Assembly: GCA_946894095.1 (NCBI GenBank)
Contig: OX335657.1
Coordinates: 372,001 to 436,000, forward strand
Source of the DNA: Incurvaria masculella
Taxonomy: Eukaryota; Arthropoda; Insecta; Lepidoptera; Incurvariidae
Reading direction: 5' to 3'
Length of the DNA stretch: 64,000 nucleotides
A program made the position numbers and the translations under genes. Within the stretch, counting starts at the first letter, position 1; each line of letters starts with the position of its first letter. The notes beneath the pieces were generated by a model. The model searched no databases, was not told where the DNA came from, and worked only from the letters and a program-made list of their open reading frames with translations. Below are positions 1 to 9,809 of the stretch, piece after piece.

Positions 1-420
1 CTCCACGCTCACGAAGTTCCTGAGATATCGACAAATGACTTGAATCACACTTGACCAACGGCCAGCGGGCGGCCGAGCGGCCGAGCGGCCGACACCAATA
101 CACTCACAATGTTTATACTACAAAATATGATTTTCTAGATTTTCGGTCTTTTTTCCATTTTTATGTAAGAAAACATATCAAGTGTGATACATCACCGGAT
201 TCTACACAAAATTTGCCACAATCCGGACTAATTACATTCAAGCAAACGTAAGTTTTTGTAAACAAATTTTGTAAACAAATGTGATAAATCTTTGAAATCT
301 GAACATGCCAAAAAACATTTGATTTTTTTGCTGCCTACAGAAATTGCAAAAACCTATAACCACTGCATTGATAGATAGCTGAATATATTACAATTTCATT
401 GATATAAAAAAAATTACAAT
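1..420. other. No gene recognised; AT-rich flank
   Basis: I see no convincing coding exon here. A short GC-rich repeat of GGCCGAGC units lies near 60-90, and the rest is AT-rich. If the minus-strand promoter proposed at 427-680 is real, this stretch would be the start of that gene's first intron. Confidence 0.3.
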
Positions 421-426
421 ACTTAC

Positions 427-680
427 GTAATATTTTCGTCAATCATCCTTTTCAGCCGGCACAGAACCACGCGCGCAAACGTATCTCGGTCGACTGGCCA
501 GCGAGACGAGCCGCGCGGATTTCAAAAAAATATTTTGTTTTACGAAGTTGCAGCTATTGGGTCGCGGTTTAGCCAATCAAAAGCGTCCTACACTCCTCAA
601 TCCATTCGAAAAAGCCAATCATAGACCAGTAAATCTATGCCCACACAAAAAATCGCCAATCAGCGCAGATAGCGGGAGCG
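427..680 (-). promoter_or_regulatory. Candidate CCAAT-array promoter and first exon leaving the left edge
   Basis: Three direct CCAAT boxes, each in the context GCCAATCA, start at 573, 615 and 656, so they are spaced 42 and 41 bp. A fourth in inverse orientation (ATTGG) is at 556-560. Regular CCAAT arrays are known NF-Y-type promoter elements. Reading leftward on the minus strand, a CpG-rich tract follows and then ATG ATT GAC GAA AAT ATT AC immediately before a strong donor GTAAGTATTG, so 427 would be the last exon base. That would give a short N-terminus M-I-D-E-N-I. The downstream gene is outside the window, and a plus-strand promoter cannot be excluded. Confidence 0.4.
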
Positions 681-735
681 CGGCAGAGGACGCCTATGCG
701 GCGTCGTTCGCGCTTTACGGGTTAATGACGAGAAT

Positions 736-850
736 GACATGTCAGGTTGCATAAAAAACCTACAGTTTTACATGTGTTCCGAACAATGGAACAGCTCGCA
801 TTCGTAACCAAAGTGGTGCATGACCGGGGCGAGGGTTAGAACCCATAAGC
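736..850. repeat. SINE remnants, tail plus inverted head fragment
   Basis: Positions 736-758 match the 3' tail of the SINE family in this window (TGTCAGGTTGCATAAAAAA). They abut an inverted fragment at 760-850 matching the body and head of the same family (CCTACAGTTTTACAT, GGAACAGCTCGCATTCGT). Two head-to-tail insertions or a rearrangement would explain it. The fragment lies just past the cpb stop codon, so it may be carried in the cpb 3' UTR. Confidence 0.6.
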
Positions 851-956
851 TCTCGCACGAAGGGCAAGTCCTCGCGGCAGCGGTGTCGGAGTGCCGGTGC
901 AGCGTACCTGCGGCGGGCGGGCGTGCGGGGCGGGGGTGCGGGGGGGCGCGGCGGGC

Positions 957-1084
957 TCAGTCGGCGCGCGCCACGTGCCGCTTGTGCAGCGCGGCCGCCA
1001 GGTCCTTCTGCAGCAGCGCGGCGCGCGCCTGCTCCGCCGCCGGCACCACCGAGCGCAGACCGTTCACTATGTTCTTTGTCTTGT
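957..1084 (-). CDS. cpb: cpb exon 6, C-terminus and stop
   Basis: After the acceptor TTGATTGCAG the frame continues [13 protein letters not shown] and runs into an Ala/Leu-rich helix ending HKRHVARAD and TGA (957-959). This corresponds to the C-terminal amphipathic tentacle of CapZ beta. The exon is extremely GC-rich in its third positions, unlike its AT-rich surroundings. The residue split across the intron is Asp here, where vertebrates have Gly. Confidence 0.93.
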
Positions 1085-4000
1085 CTGCAATCAACACAAC
1101 ACATTTTTTTTGTCATTACAATTGCATAAGAAATCATAACCATATTTGTTTATTTATATTGCAGACATAGGATAAACTCGTCTTAATTTTTTATTAAAGT
1201 GATCCATTTTTATGTCTGTATTTCAGCACTAGGGGGTAAATTATAGTATGGAGCGAAACGCAAACATGTTCCCAGTAAACGCTTCCTGCTCCACCAGTAT
1301 TCTGTTTTGCGAAATTACGAGAGCTCACAACCTTGTTGCATATGTACAGTCGAACAAAGAGTTTAGGATACACATCCGGTTAAATGAAATGATGAATAGT
1401 CGAAATACTTTGACTTTTGAAAACAATTATAGGGTTAAGTATAGATTCAAACATAGTTGAGGATGTCTACCTGCTACGTTACGTTATTAAGTTAAGTAAT
1501 TTATTTATTATTTAAGACTTTTCACATTGTGGGTTGTTGTTTCCTCATAGTTCTTAGTTCTTTGCTTTAGACCGTTCTACCAATGTAAGTTTGGCAGTAG
1601 CATTTAGATATGAAATCATAATTGTGTTGTATCATTTATGTGGACTAAAAAAAAAAACATAATTTATAGACCAGTGAAGTTTCTTTGCGGGTTCTTCTTC
1701 ACTGGTTGATCGAATCCGCGCATCAATCAAATTGTGACATGACTTAGTGTAGTTTGACTACCAGAAGTTGAATAAATAAATGAAATGAAACTGAGCAAAT
1801 AAAACCCTAAAATTGAATCGGAGGTTGTATTTAAACACCATTCATTTTTACGTTTAACCGGAAGTGTATCCTTTAACCTTTGGTTGACTGTACAATACAA
1901 TGTGTAATTGTATCAAATATTGTTAACAATTGCCTGACAATTTCCCTCAATTACTTAAGTTATTCATAAAAAAATCTAAATTTACCAAAGTAAATATCGT
2001 TGAGAGTGTTGCGAATTTTGTTTTCCATGTCCTCGACCATGCGTCCAATGTTGGCGATGTGCGGCGTCACCTCACTCACGCTCGCATCCTGCTCTGCCTG
2101 CATCACATACCAAACACCATTGAGTAGTACTTAAAGAAGAAACTAATTAGCTCAAAAGAGGCAGGCAATGTTAAGCTGGGAAAACTATGGTAACCTCCTT
2201 TTTAATGACTGAACCATCCTAACTAAGCTCGTACGACACCATCTTTGGTAACTGGTTTTTTTTTCCAACAAAATTATAGTCTTGCACGTATACAAACTGC
2301 CCCGATTTATCCAGAAAAATATGAATGTGAAAGTTCATATTTTCTCAAAGGTAATAGGGTTGAGAACGGGTGACAATAGTAAAAGTTCTACTAGCAATCG
2401 AGTATCCAAGCATGAACGGTTCACATTACAAAGGTGGTTATTCAAGAAACTAGTCCAAAATCCCCATACGCTATCCGGTTTCGCTGCCAGTAGTGTCAAG
2501 CAAGTTACCTGACGGGTAAGACTGCCGCCCAGGTTCATGGTGCCACTACCCTCCTTGTTCGTTTGGAGCCACAGCATGGCCGTGGACGTGAGCTTGTAGT
2601 GAGCGCTGCGCCCAGAGCTCTTCTCCACCACCTCCACCACGTGAATCGAGTCCCAGCAACCCTTGATCTTCTGTGATCCATCACCTGCCTTCTTTATTAA
2701 GATCACACCTGCAAAGTTAACATAAAATTACTCAAATTGTAACAGCCAACAGTCAAGTAGGCATGTTGATATGCCGTAGGTGCTTAATTTGCAAGATGTC
2801 ACCTCAGGTAGCCTTCGGGAAATATGGAGGCACTTTCCAGATGTTACATGCATGAAATTTTTTGCAAGTATACTCGTTTCGACAGTGAAAGGATTCAGAC
2901 CCTGTCCCGCACAAGCTGATCTGAGTGGTCAGTCTGAGTTCTCACCTAAATTGGCGTTTACGTAACTTCGAAGTTACGTAAAAACTTCAAACCCCATACA
3001 AATGTATACTACTTATTCTGTGGTTTTACTTCTTCAAGCTGTCAAAGTCAAACTCGGTCTTCGGAAAATGCGGAGTCAGCGTACACGGCAACGTCGACGT
3101 ATTTACACCGACGGTGAGTAAGCTGTCAAATCAAACTCAGACTCGCAAATGTTAGTTCGCTTAACGTCCACTGCACGCGCTCCTCAATTCTCCATACATT
3201 TGAAAACGCCAGTCGATCGGTTTGGAGTAAACGCCAATTTAGGTGACAACTGGGACTACAGGCTGTGAAATAGAATGAAGTTGGTGAAATCAAAGAAAAT
3301 AACTCCTTTGTGGGCATTCCTTAATAAAGGCGACACATAATAGGTACCTTAAATGGAGGAACGGAAATAACAATATTAAACAGCTTTTCAGAAAAATTCC
3401 ATCAATCAATCAATAGGAAGAACCCACACAGCGGATGTTTCAAGTTTTAGTGGCTAATTTGCAGGCATGTACACATCTAATGGATACAGATGTGGTATCT
3501 CCATGAGCCTTGATTATACATGAAGGTTATCAGTACTGGCAGTGATGTTGTATGGACACAGGTGGTTGCGAGTATAAATCAAGAAAATGAAACTTGTACA
3601 TGAAAAAACGTGTGCAATTACATGTCAAATTATAAGCAACTACTTGGTAAATAAAACAGTACTACACTGATCGGCCTTTGAGTAACAGAAGAGGTGTTTT
3701 AAAATAATGATTAACCTGCAAAGCCGTGGTCCATGTCCCAGAGGTATACGGAGGACACTCCTCCCTCGAAGTACATCTCCCGGTACTGGTCGAAGGCGAG
3801 GTTGGCGTCAACCTCCAGCCGCCGCAGCTTCTCCGACGGCATCGATCCGTCCTCCAGGGGAGGCTCGTATGCGTTAGACCACGGCGAACGGTATGAGTCG
3901 CCATCTCTGTGCACAAACAGTCGACAATAATGGAGATAGTTATCAAACTGCAGAATGGGCTAAAGAGTAGCTGTCACAGAAATGTCACTGATCAATGAGT

Positions 4001-5379
4001 CATACTTATCTCAGTGGAGCTATTTTATCTTACCCCTCTATCAAAGAGAAGGCAATTTAGGAATTGAAAATGATACAATTCTACACACTTTTATTATTTC
4101 GGAGAGAAAACACATCAATGTATTTTTATAAATGATAAAAAATATACAAAAATATAAACGTTATTTGTATATATCTCTAAGGAAGCACCCTCCTGATTAC
4201 AGAAATACATGTGCGGGTTCAAAAATTTAAAAATTATACAATCGGGCCCATTGTATTCTTCCCATGGATGTTGTTTGAGCTGACTAAAAGGATTTATCAT
4301 ATGTGGTTAGCATTCCAAGTTAAACAACAGGTCCCATTCCTTACTTACTAGGTTGTTGGTGCCATCACATTGAATGAAAAATGCAATGCAATTTTGGCCT
4401 TAGATTCGATAAAGCGCCGAAAAAATACATCTTGATGTTACAGCCAAGTAGGTCCAGATGTTTCAAGACATATATGACAAAGCCCTGGAAACTTTCTAGG
4501 CGAGGAGAGCAACCTTGGCAGAGAAAAGACAGCATTGCGTCTTACGAACGTTGAAGGTTCACCTGATTCTTTCCTGTTCTCATTTAAAAAACATGCAAAA
4601 CTAAATAGACCCCAGCGGAGCCAGGAAGATGGCGGGCTGAATCGAAACTGTTCAATGGCGGCAATTGGCCCCCGGGCCATACCTGTTCGAATACCACAGC
4701 TACCATCATATTAGCCCTAAATAATTAAAGAAAATATGCACAGTTGCAAAAACAATTACCTACCGGTTGTAATCGCAGAGAAGATAGTCCTTTCCAGTGA
4801 CTCGGTCTTTCGCAATCTTAAGCGGCTGGTCAACAGAGGACAGCAGGTCCTCACATAAGCTGGGCACCAGGTCGATGAGGTCTGTAAGGTTCTTCTCAAT
4901 CTGTTGAGGGGGCAGCCGCCGCATCAGGTCCAGCGCGCAGTCCATCTGAGCCTCAGTCTGTTCACACACCACAACCGTAAGGAGCCACTCGCATAACATT
5001 GGGACTCAATTTTAGGGAATTTTACCAGGGGTACGTATTATCGTGCATTATGTAAACGAAGAGTATTTTGTGTGTTTGGCTCAGTAAAGAAAATTATCTT
5101 TGAACTTGTAGATTTATTTTGATACTAAATTACTATTACCTACGTTTTTCTTTGATAAAATTCTAGAGATACAATTTCATAGGTCAGACCAAATTGTTCA
5201 GAGTAAAAGTATTAAGTGTCTTTGTAGTCGTATAAATTTAATTAATCTAGATTTTGTTTGATAATGTTAAGACGATGTTTGATATCAAGAAGCTATTTTC
5301 CTGTGCGGAACCAGCAATAACTTAGGATTAGTCATTTCTAACTCTGATAGTGAACTCGCGGCCAGTGACAACTCACCAT
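957..5379 (-). CDS. cpb: F-actin capping protein subunit beta, complete six-exon gene
   Basis: This is the beta subunit of the heterodimeric capping protein (CapZ), which binds actin filament barbed ends in the cytoplasm and blocks monomer exchange. The coding exons on the minus strand are 5377-5379, 4764-4957, 3716-3906, 2509-2708, 1986-2097 and 957-1084. They total 828 bases, or 275 residues plus stop, against about 272-277 in animals. Recognised family blocks include [111 protein letters not shown] and the C-terminal tentacle-like [14 protein letters not shown]. All introns have GT-AG ends and the frame is continuous. Only the position of exon 1 is inferred, from phase and splice signals. 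Several introns hold LINE and foldback debris. Expression is likely broad, as usual for this housekeeping gene. Confidence 0.95.
1460..1800 (+). repeat. LINE 3' UTR fragment
   Basis: This segment shares long stretches with 48640-48895, including CTTTGCTTTAGACC/GTTCTACCAA, TTTGGCAGTAGCATTTAGAT and GAAGTTTCTTTGCGGGTTCT, ending in TAAATAAATGAAA. The GAAGTTTCTT..GGTTCTTCT motif is typical of lepidopteran non-LTR retrotransposon 3' ends. It sits in cpb intron 5, antisense to the gene. Confidence 0.6.
1986..2097 (-). CDS. cpb: cpb exon 5
   Basis: This exon encodes A-E-Q-D-A-S-V-S-E followed by [19 protein letters not shown] and TLNDIYF, and ends in phase 1. The acceptor is TATGTGATGCAG and the donor GTAAAT. 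The A-E-Q-D-A-S segment is the variable linker that differs between species. Confidence 0.93.
2509..2708 (-). CDS. cpb: cpb exon 4
   Basis: This exon encodes [19 protein letters not shown], then [20 protein letters not shown] and [17 protein letters not shown], nearly identical to animal capping protein beta. The acceptor is AACTTTGCAG and the donor GTAACT. The exon ends on a full codon. Confidence 0.96.
2930..3266. mobile_element. GTCCCAG foldback MITE, copy 1
   Basis: The ends are inverted repeats (CACCTAAATTGGCGTTTACG on the left, its complement followed by CAACTGGGACTACAGGC on the right). The interior matches four other copies at 7727, 28554, 38291 and 39551. There is no coding capacity. 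It lies in cpb intron 3, between exons 4 and 3. Its left tip is degenerate. Confidence 0.75.
3270..3700. other. cpb intron sequence, nothing recognised
   Basis: This AT-rich intron stretch between the foldback element and exon 3 has no exon, RNA or repeat match that I can support within the window. Confidence 0.4.
3716..3906 (-). CDS. cpb: cpb exon 3
   Basis: This exon encodes the [11 protein letters not shown] block, a [20 protein letters not shown] segment and [19 protein letters not shown]. The acceptor is TTGTGCACAG and the donor GTTAAT. The terminal Gly codon is split G/GT across the intron and matches the family residue. Confidence 0.95.
4395..4560 (-). pseudogene. LINE reverse transcriptase C-terminal fragment
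   Basis: The nucleotide sequence matches 18060-18220 (TTACAGCCAAGTAGGTCCAGATG versus TTGCAGCCGAGTAGGTCCAGATG, then CCCTGGAAAC and CTTGGCAGA). The second site belongs to a decayed LINE coding region. This copy is a short relic in the cpb intron, in the same orientation as cpb. Confidence 0.55.
4764..4957 (-). CDS. cpb: cpb exon 2
   Basis: This exon encodes T-E-A-Q followed by the conserved N-terminal helix [15 protein letters not shown] and the [18 protein letters not shown] block, ending KDYLLCDYN plus two bases of Arg. The acceptor is GTGTGAACAG and the donor GTAGGT. The split Arg codon CG/A is completed by the next exon. Confidence 0.95.
5377..5379 (-). CDS. cpb: cpb exon 1, start codon only
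   Basis: The next exon opens with codons for T-E-A-Q-M-D-C in phase 0, and fly capping protein beta begins M-T-E-Q-Q-M-D-C, so an isolated ATG is needed upstream. The minus strand reads ACATACAATG followed by the strong donor GTGAGT at 5371-5376. This fits exactly, giving an exon whose only coding content is ATG. The upstream sequence to about 5480 would be 5' UTR. A different upstream ATG cannot be ruled out. Alternatively translation could start at the internal Met of M-D-C. Confidence 0.7.
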
Positions 5380-5654
5380 TGTATGTGTAGAGAAAGTTCA
5401 CTTCCAGTAAAATTATTGCAGCGGAACCACTTCTTCGAAATGGAAACGGAGGAGAGGGAAAAGAGGCAGCGCCACGATCCACGATCCACGACAAGCCCAC
5501 AAAAAACCAACCAAAACCAAAAAGCACCAGACAGAATCCACAGCAGTATTGTATTCTGTGATCTACAGCACAGACCAAAAAATACATACAGACGATTAAA
5601 TAATATCCACAGAAGATGAAATATCCGTAAATCTAGAAATATATACATATGAGA

Positions 5655-5770
5655 ACTAGCAGCCCGTCCCGGCTTTGCACGGGCATAATATAATTTAAAA
5701 AATATTATTTTGACACAATGATACACAAATAAACCCTTCTTACGTAGAGTTCCTAAAAAAAGAGCATGTA
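5655..5770. repeat. Interspersed repeat end (GCAGCCCGTCCCGGC)
   Basis: The motif AACTAGCAGCCCGTCCCGGCTTTGCACGGGCAT resembles a terminal segment common in lepidopteran interspersed elements. The other end of the same kind of element may be the fragment at 7560-7712, with later insertions between. The family is not identified. Confidence 0.35.
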
Positions 5771-6016
5771 CCCTTAGATGAAAAAGGAACATGTACCTAC
5801 ATTAAAATATTTGAAATAAAAATAACAAATTTTGTGAATATATATATTTTTTGAATTTGTACTTTTGTGTATTTTTCATACTATGTATTATTGTAAAAAG
5901 GTCATAACCACAAAACAAAAGCCATTAAATAAATAATTTATTGAGTTAAAGCCAGGGAGTAAACACTATTTGATGTTGTTTTATTTTTCACTAAATAATT
6001 AGCTTAACTGTTATTA

Positions 6017-6128
6017 TGATACTTTTGAGATTACGGCGGTCGTTAGAAAGTTAAGAATGTATCTTCACGCGGCAGGAAGATACATTCTCCAAAGACATTC
6101 TCAAAAGCCGTAACATTTTTCAAACATG
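6017..6128. repeat. CACGCGGC foldback repeat, copy 1
   Basis: It contains GAGATTACGGCGGTCGTTAG, TTCACGCGGCAGGAAGA and AAAAGCCGTAACATTTTTCA, all shared with 54469-54682 and partly with 40628-40699. An inverted GAATGTATCTTC/GAAGATACATTC core makes it self-complementary. Confidence 0.6.
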
Positions 6129-6249
6129 TTTAACTGTTATTAGCTACCTACAACTACTTCTATAACCTACAAAGTAACTAAACTGCTAAAAAGTATTTAA
6201 TCGAAAATCATAAACACTATTTAAGTCACTTATTTATTAGGATAACTAA

Positions 6250-6967
6250 GGCCCGGTTGCACGTACCGTCGTGCACGTCAACATCACCGTCAACGTATGA
6301 TTAAAGACTGATCAGTCGAAATTTGCGTTGCACGAAACTTAAACATTACGTTGATGGCTGATATTAACCGCTAATCGTAATCACTCCCGACCCATTGATC
6401 ACCCTAAATATCACGATCAAGTAATAATTCAAAGTGTCAAAAGTCCCAATTTTTACATTTTTGCAATTTTTTTTGGACCTTAAATAATAGGCAAACGTCG
6501 CCATTAATGGAATACAATACTTTGTTTTTAGCCTGGTACTCGGTTCAACGGATTAAAAATGTCGGCGCCAAATCTATGTAATCTATGGTGCTACCAACAG
6601 CTGATAGCAAGCCGACATATTGGGCGCTAGTAGCGCCACCCCGCGGCTCCAAGAGCAACTGTTTTGTTTGTTCGTACGAATGATTGACGCTAGATGGTGC
6701 TACAATTGTGTCTGTCTCTTTCTAATAATGTACTGTGGAAAAAGGCCAGTACTACGTCAGCTCAGGCGGTGCTGAGAGTTGCCATACAGCAAACATTTTT
6801 GCCGATTGTTTCGAGGGACTATTTGTGGTCTGACGGCTGGCAAGCTAACTTTGACGAAAATATGTTACGTGCAACTCAAATTCATATGATGGGCGATTAG
6901 CTGTCACGTCATCGTCAAATGTAATCAGTAACGGATAACATTTTACGAGGCGTCGTGCACTCGGCCC
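6250..6967. mobile_element. Long non-autonomous TIR element, Harbinger-like
   Basis: It begins GGCCCGGTTGCACG and ends CGTGCACTCGGCCC as imperfect inverted ends, flanked on both sides by TAA (6247-6249 and 6968-6970). TAA duplications and GGCC-starting ends suit the PIF/Harbinger superfamily, where TWA targets are known. No transposase frame is seen. The last 80 bases recur at 9728-9804, and the tip motif is shared with the 160-bp MITEs at 7860, 20290, 29891 and 51254. Confidence 0.6.
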
Positions 6968-7559
6968 TAACTAAATAAACAACATATATTAATGGGTCTA
7001 GTTCTGAAAAGAACTCTTTGAATGCGTTTAGTTACTTACTAAATTAATTATCATCAAGCGACAAAATTTATCAAGCGACAATTTCTTAAATTCCGCACAC
7101 GGCTGCCGACTGACTCCCCTCCCGTACCTCTGAGTAACGCCTACAAACTCTAAAACTCATAGTTGGCCGAGCGGAGTTTTTTCTAATTTTTAAACTCATG
7201 ATATCTTTCGAATGAAATGTCCGAATCGAATAACTCTAAAAGTAATATAAAGGTATTGAAACAGTCTTAAATCATAATTTATTTATTTTGATAAGGATTA
7301 ATATCTAGGTACAAATAAAGAGCCTTTTCTAGCGGCGGTATTGAAATTTTTATTTTAAAATAAATGCACACTTATTGTGACATAACTATAATAGTTAGAT
7401 GTATGCTGTCGCGACATTTTTTGTAGATAATAATGTGTTCTATAACATTGTATTACATCATTTTGTTCTATCGTGAACAGTATTCGCAGCGCACGCGATG
7501 TAATGAACATTCTTGGTATTTTTTTTGCATCTTGGGTTACGTTATCGGAGTTTTGGTAA

Positions 7560-7712
7560 GGATCCCTAATTTTTTAAGATAAAACATAGCCTATGTTCCT
7601 CGGGTAGACTGTAGCTTTCCAACGGTGAAATATTTTTTCTAATCCGTTCAGTAGTTTCAGAGCCTATTCAAATACACAAACAATCAAACCTTTCCTCTTT
7701 ATAGAATAGTTT
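7560..7712 (+). repeat. Interspersed repeat 3' tail
   Basis: The stretch with AGCCTATGTTCCTCGGGTAG, CCAACGGTGAAATATTTTTTC, CAGTAGTTTCAGAGCCTATTC and CCTCTTTATAGAATAGT has the form of a common lepidopteran element tail. I cannot name the element. Confidence 0.45.
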
Positions 7713-7726
7713 AGATAATAAAATAT

Positions 7727-8241
7727 CAGAGCCCGTAGTCCCAGCTGTCATCTAAATTGGCGTTTACGGCAAACCGATCGACTGGCGTTTACAAATGAAT
7801 GGAGAAATCGAAGAGCGCGCGCAGTGGGCGATAATTGAACTAACATTTGCGAGTCCTAAGGCCGAGTGCCCGAAGGGACAAAAAGTCAAAATCAATGTCA
7901 ACGTACGATTAAACACGTCAATTTGTATGGACAGTATTGAAGTAACTCTATGCAGTTCACTAAAAGTGACGTGTTTGAACATTGATTAACTCCGCCGTCT
8001 CTTTGTGCAATCGGGGCCTAGTTTGATTTGGCAGTATACACAACGTTGCCGTAACTACGTCGACGTTGCCGTTTACGCCGACTCCGCAGTTTCATACAAA
8101 TCGAAAGTCCGAGTTTGTCTTTGACAGCTTGAAGAAGTAAAACCACAGAATATCAGTATAAACTTGTATGGAGTTTGACGTTTTTAAGGAACTTTGAAGT
8201 TCCGTTAACGCCAGTTTAGGTGATAACTGGGTCTAGCAGCA
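7727..8241. mobile_element. GTCCCAG foldback MITE, copy 2, interrupted
   Basis: It has ends CAGAGCCCGTAGTCCCAG and CTGGGTCTAGCAGC with matching internal sequence (GGCGTTTACGGCAAACCGAT, GAAGAAGTAAAACCACAG). A 159-bp second MITE (7860-8018) interrupts it between GCGAGTCC and TTTGATTTGG, a junction that is continuous in the copy at 38291. Confidence 0.78.
7860..8018. mobile_element. 160-bp Harbinger-like MITE nested in another MITE
   Basis: It runs from GGCCGAGTGCCCGAA to TTGTGCAATCGGGGCC and is flanked by TAA (7857-7859) and TAG (8019-8021). The core includes AAAATCAATGTCAACGTACG, GACGTGTTTGAACATTGATTA and related blocks shared with 20290, 29891 and 51254. The interrupted host element gives its boundaries independently. 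Confidence 0.75.
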
Positions 8242-8290
8242 CAGAAAGGAGCGCAGCGACTTCTCCGAACTCTTTGGAATACACAGATTA

Positions 8291-8548
8291 TGCAGGGTGT
8301 TGGCGGAGGTATGGTCCAAACGTTAACCACGTGTTCCTTGGCATATTTGGAGCAAAAAAGGTAGAGATTTTTTTTTCGACTGAAAAAAAATCGTCCTCAT
8401 ACATTTTGTGTGTAAAGTATTTACAAAAATGTATGAGGATGACATTTTTTTTAAGTTGGACAACAATCGTCTTCCACCTTTTTTGCTCCAAATATGTCAA
8501 GGAATACGTGGTTAGCTTTTGGACCATACCTCCATTAACACTCTGTAT
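8291..8548. mobile_element. Palindromic foldback element, about 258 bp
   Basis: The arms GGAGGTATGGTCCAAA, AACCACGTGTTCCTTGGC and ATTTGGAGCAAAAAAGGT pair with ACCTTTTTTGCTCCAAAT, AAGGAATACGTGGTTAGC and TTTGGACCATACCTCC on the right. An inner pair, GTCCTCATACATTTT and AAAATGTATGAGGATGAC, pairs again. The outer tips are GCAGGGTGTT and AACACTCTGT. There is no coding capacity. Confidence 0.75.
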
Positions 8549-8771
8549 AACCTCGTGTATAACTGCACCTTCCGAAATTCGTATATTGCAGAGAAAGCGG
8601 ATACAGTGAATACTTGTGTTTCGAATTTATTTCACTGCTCACAGCAACAATCGTACGATATTAAATCGGAACGAGTTTGCATACATATGTGTTAGAGCCT
8701 AACCTAACTACCTCGAAAATGCCTTGTCAGTCTTGAGAGTGATTATTCCATGCCTAGGATTGTCTAATTAG

Positions 8772-9241
8772 GGTCGTTTGCGAACGAACGGGTCAAACAA
8801 TCCGGGTCGCCTGCAGTGAATGACCGAACGGGATTTTTGTTTAAAAGACCCGTGTCTTTGCGACCTGGGTCGCGAAGGGTCAAAATACTCGGGTCGCGAA
8901 CGAACAGAAGATTCGCGTCGCGAATCGGTCAAAAACCTAGGGTTGTACGAACGGAATGAGCACCGAACGGGTCATTTGGTCGCGCGACCTTTTTTTTTGC
9001 TCATTCGATAAAATTGGGGAAAAATTGTGAACTTAGGACTCCTCAGGACCGCACGACCTATTTTTTGCTCATTCGATAAAATCTTGGAACAATGGTGAAC
9101 TTAGGACACCTGCGGACGCATGGCTTTTTTTTGCTCATGCTAAATTTTTGCGGACGATGATCGAACGGGTCAAAACGACCCTTTAAATTTTCGGGTCGTT
9201 CGGTCAGACCCGGGTCGTGAAAATCTGGCAAACGACCCATC
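8772..9241. mobile_element. GGGTCGTTTGC TIR element with internal triplication
   Basis: The tips GGGTCGTTTGC and GGCAAACGACCC are inverted. The interior is packed with GAACGGGTC and GGGTCGCGAACG motifs. It has about three diverged 65-bp units around 8985, 9056 and 9120, each with TTTTTTGCTCAT and then a GAACTTAGGAC or GCGGAC phrase. No open frame of interest was seen. Confidence 0.6.
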
Positions 9242-9249
9242 GCTAAACT

Positions 9250-9720
9250 ATACTTACAAACGGCGCAAGGCCTTCGTTATTTCAGAATACAAATACATAC
9301 GATCAGACAGAACACGGGCTACCATTCGTTCCGGATCAGGAAAGCTGGCCGGGGCTACGGTGGTCCAGACTCAGTAAATAGTGTGTCCCGGATTTTGTAT
9401 GGAGACGTTGCGTCCGGACAGACAGATACAGGAAACCTGATGTATGTACCGGGCCTTAGTCCAGTTCCTGCGCTGCTATCGCAATCAGGGGGGTCTATTC
9501 ATGAGAATCTCACCTGTGAGTCACCAATGACTAACCGGTGAGTCAAAGCTTCCGTACTCATGAAACGACAGCCACGAGTCATCCTAGCGTTGTCCCTTTC
9601 TAATTATTCTAATTGAGTGCGACGACAACACTAACGTAAATTTGATGTTTGACTCAGGCGAGAACGTCTCACTTTAATCTGTTACTAACTCGTGTTCGCT
9701 TTCCTGATTAGAAAGCGAGA
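9250..9720. other. No feature recognised
   Basis: No gene or repeat match within the window is evident. A short symmetric motif, CACCTGTGAGTCACCAATGACTAACCGGTGAGTCA, lies near 9510-9545. Confidence 0.3.
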
Positions 9721-9727
9721 GAGTAGT

Positions 9728-9804
9728 GGGCGATTAGCTGTCACATCATCGTCAAATGTAATCAGTAACGGATAACATTTTACGAGGCGTCGTGCACTCG
9801 GCCC
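9728..9804. repeat. Terminal fragment of Harbinger-like element
   Basis: It is almost identical to the last 80 bases of the element at 6250-6967 (GGGCGATTAGCTGTCAC, CATCGTCAAATGTAATCAGT, GAGGCGTCGTGCACTCGGCCC). The rest of the element is absent. Confidence 0.65.
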
Positions 9805-9809
9805 TAGGT

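Noticed and set aside
760..1143. Separate 127-residue minus-strand protein starting at 1143
   Set aside because: The frame is not that of cpb exon 6 as a whole gene; the real exon starts at 1084 after a splice acceptor and ends at 957.
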